Source: Caryophanales bacterium UBA5455 (GTDB taxonomy: Bacteria; Bacillota_I; Bacilli_A; RFN20; CAG-826). From it: a stretch of 47,576 bases of DNA. The notes under the pieces were generated by a model, which worked only from the letters and a program-made list of their open reading frames with translations, had not been told where the DNA came from and searched no databases. Position numbers and translations under genes: made by a program. The stretch lies in the NCBI GenBank assembly GCA_002427365.1, contig DIQT01000007.1:1-47576 (forward strand), given 5' to 3'. Positions 8,371 through 17,194 of this stretch are shown one piece after another; position 1 is the stretch's first letter; the number at the start of each line of letters is the position of its first letter.

Positions 8371-8823
8371 ATGGCAAATCACGAGTCTTTTATGTTAGAA
8401 GCATTTAAAGAAGCGCAAATTGCCGCGAGTCTTGATGAAGTCCCAATTGGGGCCGTCATTGTGAAAGACGGCGTTATTATTGCGCGTGGTCATAATTTGC
8501 GGGAAAGTAAACAAAGCCCCCTTTTACATGCCGAAATTATCGCAATTGAAGAAGCTGCGCGTGTTTTAGGTTCGTGGCGGTTAATTGATTGCACGTTATA
8601 TGTAACGCTTGAACCGTGTGCAATGTGTGCTGGCGCAATTGTTAATGCACGAATTCCTTTACTTGTTTATGGGGCAAAAGATCCAAAAGGCGGCGCGGTT
8701 GATAGTAATGTTAAACTATTTGAAATACCAAACCTTAATCATCGTCCGGAAGTAATAAGTGGAGTTTTATCTAGCGAATGTAGTCAAATCCTTTCGAGTT
8801 TTTTTAAAAATAAACGAAATTAA
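8371..8823 (+). CDS. tadA: tRNA-specific adenosine deaminase TadA
   Basis: Zinc enzyme (150 residues) that deaminates adenosine 34 of tRNA-Arg(ACG) to inosine, allowing one tRNA to read CGU, CGC and CGA. The cytidine-deaminase fold shows the catalytic HAE in LLHAEIIAIEEAAR and the zinc cysteines in LEPCAMCAGAI. An AAGGAAGG Shine-Dalgarno precedes ATG 8371. In many Firmicutes tadA, the SRP RNA and dnaX-recR are neighbours; here the SRP RNA comes before tadA, and an ABC exporter follows in place of dnaX-recR. Confidence 0.95.
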   Translation: MANHESFMLEAFKEAQIAASLDEVPIGAVIVKDGVIIARGHNLRESKQSPLLHAEIIAIEEAARVLGSWRLIDCTLYVTLEPCAMCAGAIVNARIPLLVYGAKDPKGGAVDSNVKLFEIPNLNHRPEVISGVLSSECSQILSSFFKNKRN

Positions 8824-8927
8824 GGCATTTTTAATATAATGCCTAATCATAAATGCCGCATATAATGTTAAAATAAAAGTTAGGATACTTTTTTGCGATT
8901 TAAAAATGCGACGAAAGGCGGTTATTT

Positions 8928-11831
8928 ATGTTAGAACTAAAAAATATCTACAAAGATTACTATATTGACAAAAAACCTTTGCATGTTTTAAAGGATGTCA
9001 ATATAAGTTTTCCTCGTCAACAATTCGTTTCGCTATTAGGACCGTCGGGTTGTGGGAAAACAACAACATTAAATATTATTGGTGGATTAGATCAATATAC
9101 AAAAGGCGACTTAGTTATTGAAGGTCGCTCCACAAAAGATTTTAACGCGGAAGACTGGGATGCGTACCGAAACGTTCGCATCGGTTTTGTTTTCCAAACG
9201 TATAATCTCATTTCGCATTTATCAGTTCGCGAAAACGTTGAAATGGGGATGCAACTTGCGGGCGTTAAACCCGAAGACCGGAAAAAACGCTCCGCCGAAG
9301 CTTTAGCAGCGGTTGGCTTAAGCGACGTTATTAATAAAGATGTTAAAAAATTATCTGGTGGGCAAATGCAACGGGTCGCAATCGCTCGCGCTTTAGTTAA
9401 TGATCCGGATATTATTCTTGCGGATGAACCAACGGGTGCGTTAGATTCGGAAACAAGCAAAGATGTCATGGAATTACTTAAAGAAATTTCCAAAACCAAA
9501 TTAGTAATTATGGTTACTCATAATGAACAACTTGCAAATGATTATAGTGACCGCGTAATTAGGATGCTTGATGGGGTGATTACAAGCGATTCCGCTCCCT
9601 ATGAAATTGATTATGACCGCGAAGAAAAAAGTGTTAAAAAACCAAAACGAACAAAAATGTCATTTTGGACAGCGTTAAAAAGCTCGTTAAGAAACATTTC
9701 GACAAAAAAAGGTCGGACAATCATGACCTCGATTGCCGCTAGTTTTGGTATTATCGGTGTTGGGTTAGTTTTAGCTATTTCTAATGGCTTTTCGAACTAC
9801 GTTGATCGCTTAGAACGAAGTACGTTATCGGTTTATCCGCTCGGCGTTTATTCAAGTACGATTACGTTAAAAAATGAAATATCACTTAAAACGGAGTTAG
9901 AACCATTCCCTGATCATGACACCGTCATAATTAGAGATAACACTCAAACAGCAAATCAAATATTTGAAATAGCGACAAATATTATTACGGATGATTCAAT
10001 TCGAAAACTTGAAGAAAATTTTCTTGATACAGGTCAGGCCGCTAGTATTGTTAAAAACTATAATATGCATATGCATCTAACAACAGTTCGTCCAAAAGGG
10101 AAAACCGAACCTGAAAAATTATTAACAACGGAACTAACAAATAACGGCACAGTTATTCCAATGCCTGGTGGTAATTTTCACCAATTATTTGGTTCAAAAG
10201 AATATATGACAACTTATTATGATGTTATTTATGGTGATTATCCAACAAGCATGAATGATGTTGTTCTTGTTGTTGACCGCTACAACCAATTAACATATTC
10301 ACAATTATATAATTTAGGAATTGTGCCGGCTGTTGAAGAAGGACAAACAGTCGCTGATATTGATAACATTCCTTTCTCGGATATTGCTGGCGAAAATGGG
10401 AAACGATATAAAGTTTATACAAATGATGAATATTACCACGAAGATGGAACTGTTGACGTTGCGGACCTAGGTATGTTAGGTGATGAATATACGATTATGG
10501 ATCTATTTAAGAAAAATAAAACGATCCAACGGTATCGAAACCCAACTAGTAGTGAACGATGGGCTAATTGGGATGAAAGTAGCGATACCGGTGTTGAATT
10601 AAAAATCACAGGGGTTTTGCGTATGAAAAACAGTTCTGTTTATACCGACTTAATGGAAACAGGATTATGTTATACGCCCGAATTAGCGGATTATATCGCA
10701 AAAGAAAATATCGCTAGTAAGTTTAGTGAAAATTATGAAAAAGCCTATATTCAAAATATTCCTAATGTAATTCCGGATAACGTTAAGAGCATGCTTCCAC
10801 CTGGAACGCCCGCGATGGGGTTATTTGACGTTATTGATGCTTTAAAAGTTCATTATGAAGATAAAGGTGAAGAAATTAACGCCTTAGAATTAGCAATGGC
10901 AATTATTGCGTATGGCATTCCAACTGGTGATGGCGATAAAACGATACCGGCATTTTCTTTCTACAACGTTATTAATAGTGGGTCAAATAATAGCGATCTT
11001 ACACAAAATGATTATGTTATTAAAATGACCGATTATCTTAAAAACGCCAGCAAATACGGGGCAATGTTTGTTCATGAAGATGAAAGCGGAAATAAAATTC
11101 CTTTTAATCAAGTAAAACCAAAAGACCGGTTCTTCATGGATATATTTGATGAAATTATTCCATATCCAAGTATGGATGCAAATGATGTTGAACTTCAAAT
11201 TCCTTATCGTGATTTAATTTATAGTATTTATGATTCTATTGCCATTTTCCCCGCCTCAAGCCAAGGGAAGAAAGCGATTATCGCTGGCATTAATTCCTAT
11301 AACGACCAAATGAATAGAGAATGGCACGATAACGGCCAAAAAGGAAATTCACCATATTTTATTACTGTTAGTGACTTAATTAGTAATATAAGCAATTCAT
11401 TAGCGATTTTAGTTCAAGTCATTAGTATCGTCTTATTAATATTCTCATCAATTTCGTTAATAACTGCGGCGGTTATGATTGGAATTATTACCTCGGCCTC
11501 CGTAATTGAGAGAACGAAAGAGATTGGGGTTTTGCGCGCTCTTGGGGCAAGGAAGAAGGATATTACAACACTATTTGAAGCGGAAACATTTATTATTGGT
11601 GTGATGGCAGGAATAATTGGTATATTGACGGTGCAACTTATCTCGTTACCATTAAACTATATTCTTAATCAACAATTTGCTTTTGCGGGGCTGGGAGCAA
11701 TTTCTAATTTAAAATGGTGGCATGCGATCGCGCTTGTTGGTGTTAATTTATTAATTACAATGTTTGCAAGTTTAGTGCCAAGTCGAAACGCCGCGAAAAA
11801 AGAACCGGTGGAAGCACTACGTAGCGAATAA
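8928..11831 (+). CDS. MacB-like ABC exporter, ATPase and FtsX-type permease in one chain
   Basis: A 967-residue fused ABC transporter. The ATPase comes first (residues 1 to about 230) with Walker A GPSGCGKTTT, signature LSGGQMQRVAIARAL, Walker B ILADEPTGALD and the H-loop MVTHN. A linker leads to a first membrane helix near residues 265-290, a very large outside domain (about 290-820), then three helices near 820-960 forming the FtsX-type permease. This is MacB topology and should work as a homodimer that drives extracellular or lipoprotein substrates mechanically rather than importing solutes. No periplasmic-adaptor gene is nearby, as expected without an outer membrane. AAAGGCGG at 8914-8921 supports the start. 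The substrate cannot be read from sequence. Confidence 0.88.
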   Translation: MLELKNIYKDYYIDKKPLHVLKDVNISFPRQQFVSLLGPSGCGKTTTLNIIGGLDQYTKGDLVIEGRSTKDFNAEDWDAYRNVRIGFVFQTYNLISHLSVRENVEMGMQLAGVKPEDRKKRSAEALAAVGLSDVINKDVKKLSGGQMQRVAIARALVNDPDIILADEPTGALDSETSKDVMELLKEISKTKLVIMVTHNEQLANDYSDRVIRMLDGVITSDSAPYEIDYDREEKSVKKPKRTKMSFWTALKSSLRNISTKKGRTIMTSIAASFGIIGVGLVLAISNGFSNYVDRLERSTLSVYPLGVYSSTITLKNEISLKTELEPFPDHDTVIIRDNTQTANQIFEIATNIITDDSIRKLEENFLDTGQAASIVKNYNMHMHLTTVRPKGKTEPEKLLTTELTNNGTVIPMPGGNFHQLFGSKEYMTTYYDVIYGDYPTSMNDVVLVVDRYNQLTYSQLYNLGIVPAVEEGQTVADIDNIPFSDIAGENGKRYKVYTNDEYYHEDGTVDVADLGMLGDEYTIMDLFKKNKTIQRYRNPTSSERWANWDESSDTGVELKITGVLRMKNSSVYTDLMETGLCYTPELADYIAKENIASKFSENYEKAYIQNIPNVIPDNVKSMLPPGTPAMGLFDVIDALKVHYEDKGEEINALELAMAIIAYGIPTGDGDKTIPAFSFYNVINSGSNNSDLTQNDYVIKMTDYLKNASKYGAMFVHEDESGNKIPFNQVKPKDRFFMDIFDEIIPYPSMDANDVELQIPYRDLIYSIYDSIAIFPASSQGKKAIIAGINSYNDQMNREWHDNGQKGNSPYFITVSDLISNISNSLAILVQVISIVLLIFSSISLITAAVMIGIITSASVIERTKEIGVLRALGARKKDITTLFEAETFIIGVMAGIIGILTVQLISLPLNYILNQQFAFAGLGAISNLKWWHAIALVGVNLLITMFASLVPSRNAAKKEPVEALRSE

Positions 11832-11855
11832 AAAAATAGGTCACTTTTGCACATT

Positions 11856-11884
11856 AAACTATCACTTTTGTGATAGTTTTTTCT
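11856..11884 (+). terminator. Rho-independent terminator after the ABC exporter
   Basis: AAACTATCAC (11856-11865) pairs perfectly with GTGATAGTTT (11870-11879) around loop TTTT and is followed by more T residues. Confidence 0.88.
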
Positions 11885-12073
11885 TATAAAAAGAAATAAA
11901 ATTCGGCAAGGAAGTTAACTTAGATACTAATTAGATTAATGAGGAAGCGTTTTCACACGAAGCAAAAATTATAATGTTATAAAAAAGCCCTAGATAATGG
12001 TAATATTATCAAGATAAAACTATCACCAATTAAACTAGTTTTTATTATATAATAGAGAAGAAGCGAGAATTAC
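11885..12073 (+). other. Leader region before the CtpE-like ATPase
   Basis: AT-rich stretch with a TATAAT at 12048-12053 as a likely -10; no convincing -35 is seen. A small hairpin GATAAT-loop-ATTATC lies near 11993-12010. I recognise no riboswitch class here. Confidence 0.35.
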
Positions 12074-14518
12074 ATGAATACCTTAATTGAAGAAAAAGAA
12101 TCCAAAAAATCCCGCGAAACTGCAGAACGTTACATGGTCGACGCCAACAAAGGTTTAAGTGACGAACAAGTTCGTGAACGCACGGAAAACGGCCTTGTTA
12201 ATAATGTTGACGCAACGGGAGGAAAAACCGTCTGGCAAATTACCAGACGTAACCTTTTTTCGTTTTTTAATATTTTACTTTATATAATCGCGATTGCGAT
12301 GATTGTTGTCAAAAACTTCGGCGGTCTTTTCTTTGTTGTAATTTTAGTGGCAAACTCGGGCATTGGATTATTTCAAGATTTTCGCGCGCAAAAACAATTA
12401 AAGAAATTGCAAATTGTTGCGGCCTCACGTTCTACGGTTATTCGCGAAGGTGAAAAAACAGAAATTCTTGTTTCCGCGCTGGTTCTTGATGATATTGTCG
12501 TTTTAAAACAAGGAAATCAAATTCCGGCGGATAGTGTTGTTGTTGAAGGTACTCTCGCGGTTAATGAATCATTATTAACCGGCGAATCGACAACGATTAA
12601 AAAACAAGTTGGTGCACGCCTTCTTGGTGGAAGTTATGTAACAAGCGGAACCGCTAAAGCGCAAGTTGACCGGGTTGGCGATGATACATACATTAATAAG
12701 CTTCAAGAAAAAGCAAAAATATTTAAACGGCCGAAGTCACGACTATTATCTGTTATTGATGGGTTATTCCGGTTAATTGGGATCGTTGTTATCGTACTTG
12801 GCATCATTATGATTATAATGGGAATAATTAATAAAGAAGACCCAATTAAGTTAGTAACGCGAATTTCTGGCTCATTAGTTTCAATGATTCCGTCGGGTAT
12901 GTATTTATTAACCTCTATGACGATTGCGGTATCAATTATTAACTTAGCTAAACGAAATACTTTAGCGCAAGAATCGTATGCGATTGAAATGCTTGCAAGA
13001 ACCGATGTTCTTTGTATTGATAAAACCGGAACAATTACGGATGGTTCAATGAAACTAAAAGATGTTGTTCCAATTAAGAACTTTGATGTTTCTCAACTCT
13101 CCTATGTTATGGGATCATTTCTAAGGGTTACTAAAGACGTTTCCCCAACCACAAACGCTTTAAAAAATGCATATCCGGAAAATAATTTATATTTATCCGA
13201 TAACTTTGTTCCATTTAGTAGTGAAAGAAAAAATTCGGCTGTTACTTTTGAAGGAATTGGAACATATATTTTAGGCGCCGCTAACTTTGTTTTAGATGCT
13301 AAAGCATATGAAGAAATTCGTGCACTTGAAGAAGATTATATGAGTCGCGGGTTACGAGTTCTTTTATTAGCGCACACGGATAAACCAATTAAAGATGACG
13401 TGATTCCTAAAAAAGCAAAACCATTAGTTTTATTTATAATTCAAGATCGTGTTCGCCCATATGTTGGCGATACATTTGATTGGTTTAGAGAAAATGGTGT
13501 TGAAATTAAAGTTATCTCGGGCGACCATCCAACAACTGTTGCGGAAATATGTAATCAAGTTGGGGTTGAAGGGGCGGACCGGTCAATCTCACTAGCGGGG
13601 TTAAGCGATGCTGAGGTCGCAGAAGCAGCACTAGCAAATGCGGTCTTTGGCCGTGTAAGTCCGGAACAAAAAGAAATCATTGTTAAAACCTTACAAAGTG
13701 ATGGTAAAACCGTCGCGATGGTGGGCGATGGTGTTAATGATATTCTTGCACTTAAAAATGCTGAATGTTCAATCGCAATGGGGAATGGTGCAGAAGCAAC
13801 ACAAGCCGTATCGCATATTGTTCTTGTGGATAACGACTTTAACTCCTTACCAGAAATTGTTAAAGAAGGAAGACGGGTTATTAATAACTTACAACGAACA
13901 TGGTCACTATTCTTAGTAAAAACAATCTTTGCCATAATTCTTACGATTGTCTTCTTAATCTCTAATAAGTCATATCCATTTGTTACTCAAAATATGTATA
14001 TTTGGGAAACTGCGACAATTGGGATTTCCGCATTCTTCTTATCAATGCAGCCAAACTATCATAAAGTTGAGGGGAGCTTTAACTCGAACGTTACAAAGCG
14101 ATCATTACCAGCAGCGATTACAATGGTCTTACTCGTTTTATCAATATTTGTGATGTTTAATTTTGAAGCAGATTATCCCGGATCAACGAAAATTGCTAGT
14201 GAAGAAGTGGCGATTACGATGGCGACAATAACGATGTCCGTATTTAGTTTTATTATTCTATTTAGAATTTCTTGGCCGTTTAACCGTTATCGGATAATTT
14301 TATTTACAGTCATTTTAGGTGTTACTGCGGTAATTTTAACGTTGGTTGGTGTTTCTCATTTAGAAGATATGTTTTTCAAAATTGATTTTAGTTTATTGAA
14401 TTCAACAAACATCTGGACAATTGTTATTACACTTGTGGTCGGGATAATGCTTTATTGGGTGTTAGACCGCGCCTTTGGTTATCCATTACGAAGTAGTAGT
14501 GAAGAAAAAAACATTTAA
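12074..14518 (+). CDS. Cation-transporting P-type ATPase, CtpE-like
   Basis: An 814-residue P-type ATPase. Visible are the phosphorylation loop CIDKTGTITDGSMK, the actuator-domain motif LLTGEST, and the hinge MVGDGVNDILALK. M4 carries SMIPSGMYLLTSMTIAV with the run EMLARTDVLCIDKTGT, characteristic of the CtpE branch found in Firmicutes and Actinobacteria rather than the SERCA/PMCA branch. CtpE of mycobacteria has been linked to Ca2+ uptake, so Ca2+ or another divalent ion is plausible, but the substrate is inferred. The SERCA PEGL of M4 is PSGM here. The gene ends 12 bases before psuG and appears to head a five-gene run to 18337. Confidence 0.85.
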   Translation: MNTLIEEKESKKSRETAERYMVDANKGLSDEQVRERTENGLVNNVDATGGKTVWQITRRNLFSFFNILLYIIAIAMIVVKNFGGLFFVVILVANSGIGLFQDFRAQKQLKKLQIVAASRSTVIREGEKTEILVSALVLDDIVVLKQGNQIPADSVVVEGTLAVNESLLTGESTTIKKQVGARLLGGSYVTSGTAKAQVDRVGDDTYINKLQEKAKIFKRPKSRLLSVIDGLFRLIGIVVIVLGIIMIIMGIINKEDPIKLVTRISGSLVSMIPSGMYLLTSMTIAVSIINLAKRNTLAQESYAIEMLARTDVLCIDKTGTITDGSMKLKDVVPIKNFDVSQLSYVMGSFLRVTKDVSPTTNALKNAYPENNLYLSDNFVPFSSERKNSAVTFEGIGTYILGAANFVLDAKAYEEIRALEEDYMSRGLRVLLLAHTDKPIKDDVIPKKAKPLVLFIIQDRVRPYVGDTFDWFRENGVEIKVISGDHPTTVAEICNQVGVEGADRSISLAGLSDAEVAEAALANAVFGRVSPEQKEIIVKTLQSDGKTVAMVGDGVNDILALKNAECSIAMGNGAEATQAVSHIVLVDNDFNSLPEIVKEGRRVINNLQRTWSLFLVKTIFAIILTIVFLISNKSYPFVTQNMYIWETATIGISAFFLSMQPNYHKVEGSFNSNVTKRSLPAAITMVLLVLSIFVMFNFEADYPGSTKIASEEVAITMATITMSVFSFIILFRISWPFNRYRIILFTVILGVTAVILTLVGVSHLEDMFFKIDFSLLNSTNIWTIVITLVVGIMLYWVLDRAFGYPLRSSSEEKNI

Positions 14519-14530
14519 AAGGTAGTGCTC

Positions 14531-15454
14531 ATGATTCGAATTAGTGAAGAAGTTGCGTTAGCGTTAAAAGAACATAAACCTGTTGTTGCTTTAGAAACAA
14601 CAATTATTTCGCACGGGATGCCTTATCCAAAAAACGTTGAAACCGCGTTAGCAGTTGAACAAGTAATTCGAAATAATGGGGCGACCCCCGCAACAATTGG
14701 CATAATTGATGGTGAAGTTGTTGTCGGAATGTCCAAAAGCGAAATTGAAGCATTTGGTATTAAAAAAGATATCGTTAAAGTGTCTCGCCGTGATTTACCA
14801 TATGTGTTAGCCAAAAAGAAATGGGGTGCGACCACAGTTGCCGCGACCATGATTGTTGCGGAAAAAGCTGGTATTGAAGTGTTTGTTACCGGCGGAATTG
14901 GCGGTGTTCATCGGAGGGCAACGGAAACCTTTGATATTTCCGCGGACTTAGAAGAACTAGCGAATACGAACGTTACTGTTGTTTGTGCGGGCGCAAAAGC
15001 AATTCTTGATTTAGGACTTACCTTAGAATATTTAGAAACAAAAGGCGTGCCGGTGTATGGATATAAAACAAACATCCTCCCCGCTTTTTATACTAACAAA
15101 TCAAACTTTTTTGTTGATGAACAAATCAATAGCGCTGACGAATTCGCGGATATTATTAAAGTAAAACGCGATAATAATCTTCGTGGGGGAATATTAATTA
15201 CGAATCCAATTTCTCATGAATACTCGTTAGATAGTGAAAAAATTGACAAGGTTATTGAACAAGCGATTAAACAAGCTGAAGCAGAAGAAATCCATGGGAA
15301 AGAAACGACACCCTATTTACTTTCCGCGATTGTTAAAGCAACAAACGGGAAATCGCTTGAAGCAAATATTAAACTTATTTTAAATAACGCAAAGTTAGGA
15401 GCTGAAATTGCATCTGCTTTAAGTAAAAAAATAATTAAGGAGGGGGCAAGATGA
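14531..15454 (+). CDS. psuG: Pseudouridine-5'-phosphate glycosidase
   Basis: Enzyme (about 307 residues) that cleaves pseudouridine 5'-phosphate to uracil and ribose 5-phosphate in salvage of modified nucleosides from RNA turnover. Family marks are ALETTIISHGMPYP near the start, GIIDGEVVVGM, FVTGGIGGVHRRATETFDISADL split across residues 115-140, and the catalytic-lysine region VCAGAKAILDLGLTLEYLET. ATG 14531 is preferred over GTG 14525 because AAAAGG sits about 8 bases upstream. Its TGA overlaps the next ATG (ATGA). The usual partner psuK (pseudouridine kinase) is not adjacent or anywhere in the window, so the phosphorylated substrate must come from elsewhere or a distant kinase. Confidence 0.93.
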   Translation: MIRISEEVALALKEHKPVVALETTIISHGMPYPKNVETALAVEQVIRNNGATPATIGIIDGEVVVGMSKSEIEAFGIKKDIVKVSRRDLPYVLAKKKWGATTVAATMIVAEKAGIEVFVTGGIGGVHRRATETFDISADLEELANTNVTVVCAGAKAILDLGLTLEYLETKGVPVYGYKTNILPAFYTNKSNFFVDEQINSADEFADIIKVKRDNNLRGGILITNPISHEYSLDSEKIDKVIEQAIKQAEAEEIHGKETTPYLLSAIVKATNGKSLEANIKLILNNAKLGAEIASALSKKIIKEGAR

Positions 15455-16020
15455 AAACACAAACGAAATTAGCGAATGCGTTAAAAGAACTAATGGAAGC
15501 AAAACCATTAGATACAATTACCGTTAAAGAACTAACAGAAATAGTTGGAATTAATCGGCAAACTTTTTATTATCATTACAAAAATATTTATGATTTATTA
15601 ACGGACATTTATTTAAATGAAGTTGTTTTAGGTATGGAAGAAGTCGAAGAATGGCGGCCAGCCTTAACCGCGATTTTTGAGTACACAAAAACTAATTTTG
15701 CGTTTGTTAAAAATACGTTAACAAGTGCGGGCCGTGATTTGTTTATTGAATTTTTATATTCGGTAACGTATCGGACCCATTTAAATATTTTAAAGAAGCG
15801 TGATACAAATAACGTTATGTCGCATGATGACCAAAAATTTATTGCGGGCTTTTACGCTCCATCATTTGTTTATTTGGTTGTTCGGTGGGTTGATAATTCA
15901 ATGCGCGAAGATCCCAAAGAAATTATTGAATTAGTAGCGGCAATCGGAAGTGATTATTTACGCAACGCTCAAAAACGTGTGATTAATTATCGCGTCGCTC
16001 GAGGAGAAAGCCATGCTTGA
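15451..16020 (+). CDS. TetR/AcrR-family regulator, DhaS-like
   Basis: A 189-residue TetR-type regulator. The helix-turn-helix is TVKELTEIVGINRQTFYYHY at about residues 24-45, followed by a helical ligand-binding/dimer domain of the type seen in DhaS-like proteins. AAGGAGG at 15437-15443 supports the start at 15451, which overlaps the psuG stop. The stop overlaps the start of the alcohol dehydrogenase gene by 8 bases, so it is embedded in the run and probably regulates that run or the dehydrogenase. I see no obvious palindromic operator in the short gaps. Confidence 0.85.
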   Translation: MKTQTKLANALKELMEAKPLDTITVKELTEIVGINRQTFYYHYKNIYDLLTDIYLNEVVLGMEEVEEWRPALTAIFEYTKTNFAFVKNTLTSAGRDLFIEFLYSVTYRTHLNILKKRDTNNVMSHDDQKFIAGFYAPSFVYLVVRWVDNSMREDPKEIIELVAAIGSDYLRNAQKRVINYRVARGESHA

Positions 16021-17191
16021 TTTTACTTTTAATATTCCAACAGAATTATATTTTGGCCGTGACCAAGAATTAGAAGTTGGCCGGATTTTATCAAAACACG
16101 GCGCAAAAAAGATTTTAATTATTTATGGAAAAGGATCAGTAATTAAAAGCGGTCTTTTAGCAAAAGTTAAAACCGCTTTAGAAGAAGAAAACATAACTTA
16201 TTTAGAATTAAGCGGTGTTGAACCTAATCCTGATGTTAGTAAAGTTAAAGAAGGATTAGCGTTAATTAGAAAAGATCCGGTTGATTTTATTTTAACGATT
16301 GGTGGCGGTTCCGTTATTGATACCGGCAAACTTATCTCCACCGCATATTTTTATGATGGGGACCCTTATGATATTTCCTTAAAGAAAGTTGAAGCAACAA
16401 ATCGGATTCCGTTAGGTGTGATTCTTACGATTAGCGCAGCAGGTTCGGAAATGTCGACATCCTCAGTTATATCTAATTCAGAAACATTAACGAAAACCGG
16501 GTATAACTCTCCTTACAATCGCCCCGTATTTGCGATTGAAAACCCCGAATTAACGTTTAGTGTTTCACCCTATCAAACAGCGGTGGGGGTTGTTGATATT
16601 TTAGCCCATACATTTGAACGCTACTTTAATCCATCCAGTGAATTTGAATTAAGTGATGGTTTTGCCGAAGGTTTAATGCGAAAAGTAATCGCAGCCGGAA
16701 AAGTAGCTGTAGAAGATCCAACCAATTATGAAGCACGGGCGACCTTAATGCTTGCGAGTTCGTTATCACATAACGGCTTAACAAGTATTGGAAAAAATTC
16801 GTATATGCCTGTTCATCAATTTGAACATATTATTAGTGGGTATTACCCTAATGTTGCCCATGGGGCAGGGCTTGCGGTGATGATTCCCGCATGGATGGAA
16901 TATTATCGGAAAATCGATCCGAAAAAATTCACAGCATTTGCTAAAAACGTCTTCGACTATGATAGTGGAGATGATTTAGATAACGGTCGCTATGCGACGA
17001 TTACCTTAAAAAGTTACTTTAAGAGTTTGGGAATGCCCATTTCATTAAAGGAACTAGGTATTGGCGCTCTTGATTTAAAGCGCTTTGCAGCAAGATTAAC
17101 AAACGATGGGAAAAAGAAACTACCCCATCACATTAAGCCAGTCGACAATCAAGTTGCGTATCAAATTTTTGAACTGGCTTTGGAGGAATAG
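16013..17191 (+). CDS. Iron-type (group III) alcohol dehydrogenase, BdhA/YqhD-like
   Basis: A 392-residue NAD(P)H-dependent dehydrogenase reducing aldehydes to alcohols (or the reverse). The nucleotide motif is GGGSVIDTGKLI near residue 100. Metal ligands follow the family pattern: Asp and His in VVDILAHTFERYF (about 195-205) and two His in MPVHQFEHIISGYYPNVAHG (about 265-281). The N-terminal FNIPTELYFGRDQE matches the butanol-dehydrogenase/YqhD branch. GAGGAG at 16001-16006 supports the start inside tetR. Co-transcription with a TetR regulator suggests control by an aldehyde or related small molecule. Confidence 0.92.
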   Translation: MLDFTFNIPTELYFGRDQELEVGRILSKHGAKKILIIYGKGSVIKSGLLAKVKTALEEENITYLELSGVEPNPDVSKVKEGLALIRKDPVDFILTIGGGSVIDTGKLISTAYFYDGDPYDISLKKVEATNRIPLGVILTISAAGSEMSTSSVISNSETLTKTGYNSPYNRPVFAIENPELTFSVSPYQTAVGVVDILAHTFERYFNPSSEFELSDGFAEGLMRKVIAAGKVAVEDPTNYEARATLMLASSLSHNGLTSIGKNSYMPVHQFEHIISGYYPNVAHGAGLAVMIPAWMEYYRKIDPKKFTAFAKNVFDYDSGDDLDNGRYATITLKSYFKSLGMPISLKELGIGALDLKRFAARLTNDGKKKLPHHIKPVDNQVAYQIFELALEE

Positions 17192-17194
17192 TTT

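Noticed and set aside
9092..9499. 135-codon open frame on the minus strand
   Set aside because: Antisense to the ABC exporter ATPase domain, whose motifs are intact; no Shine-Dalgarno and no recognisable family.
13555..13935. 126-codon open frame on the minus strand
   Set aside because: Antisense shadow of the conserved P-type ATPase hinge region; low-complexity Ser/Ala translation.
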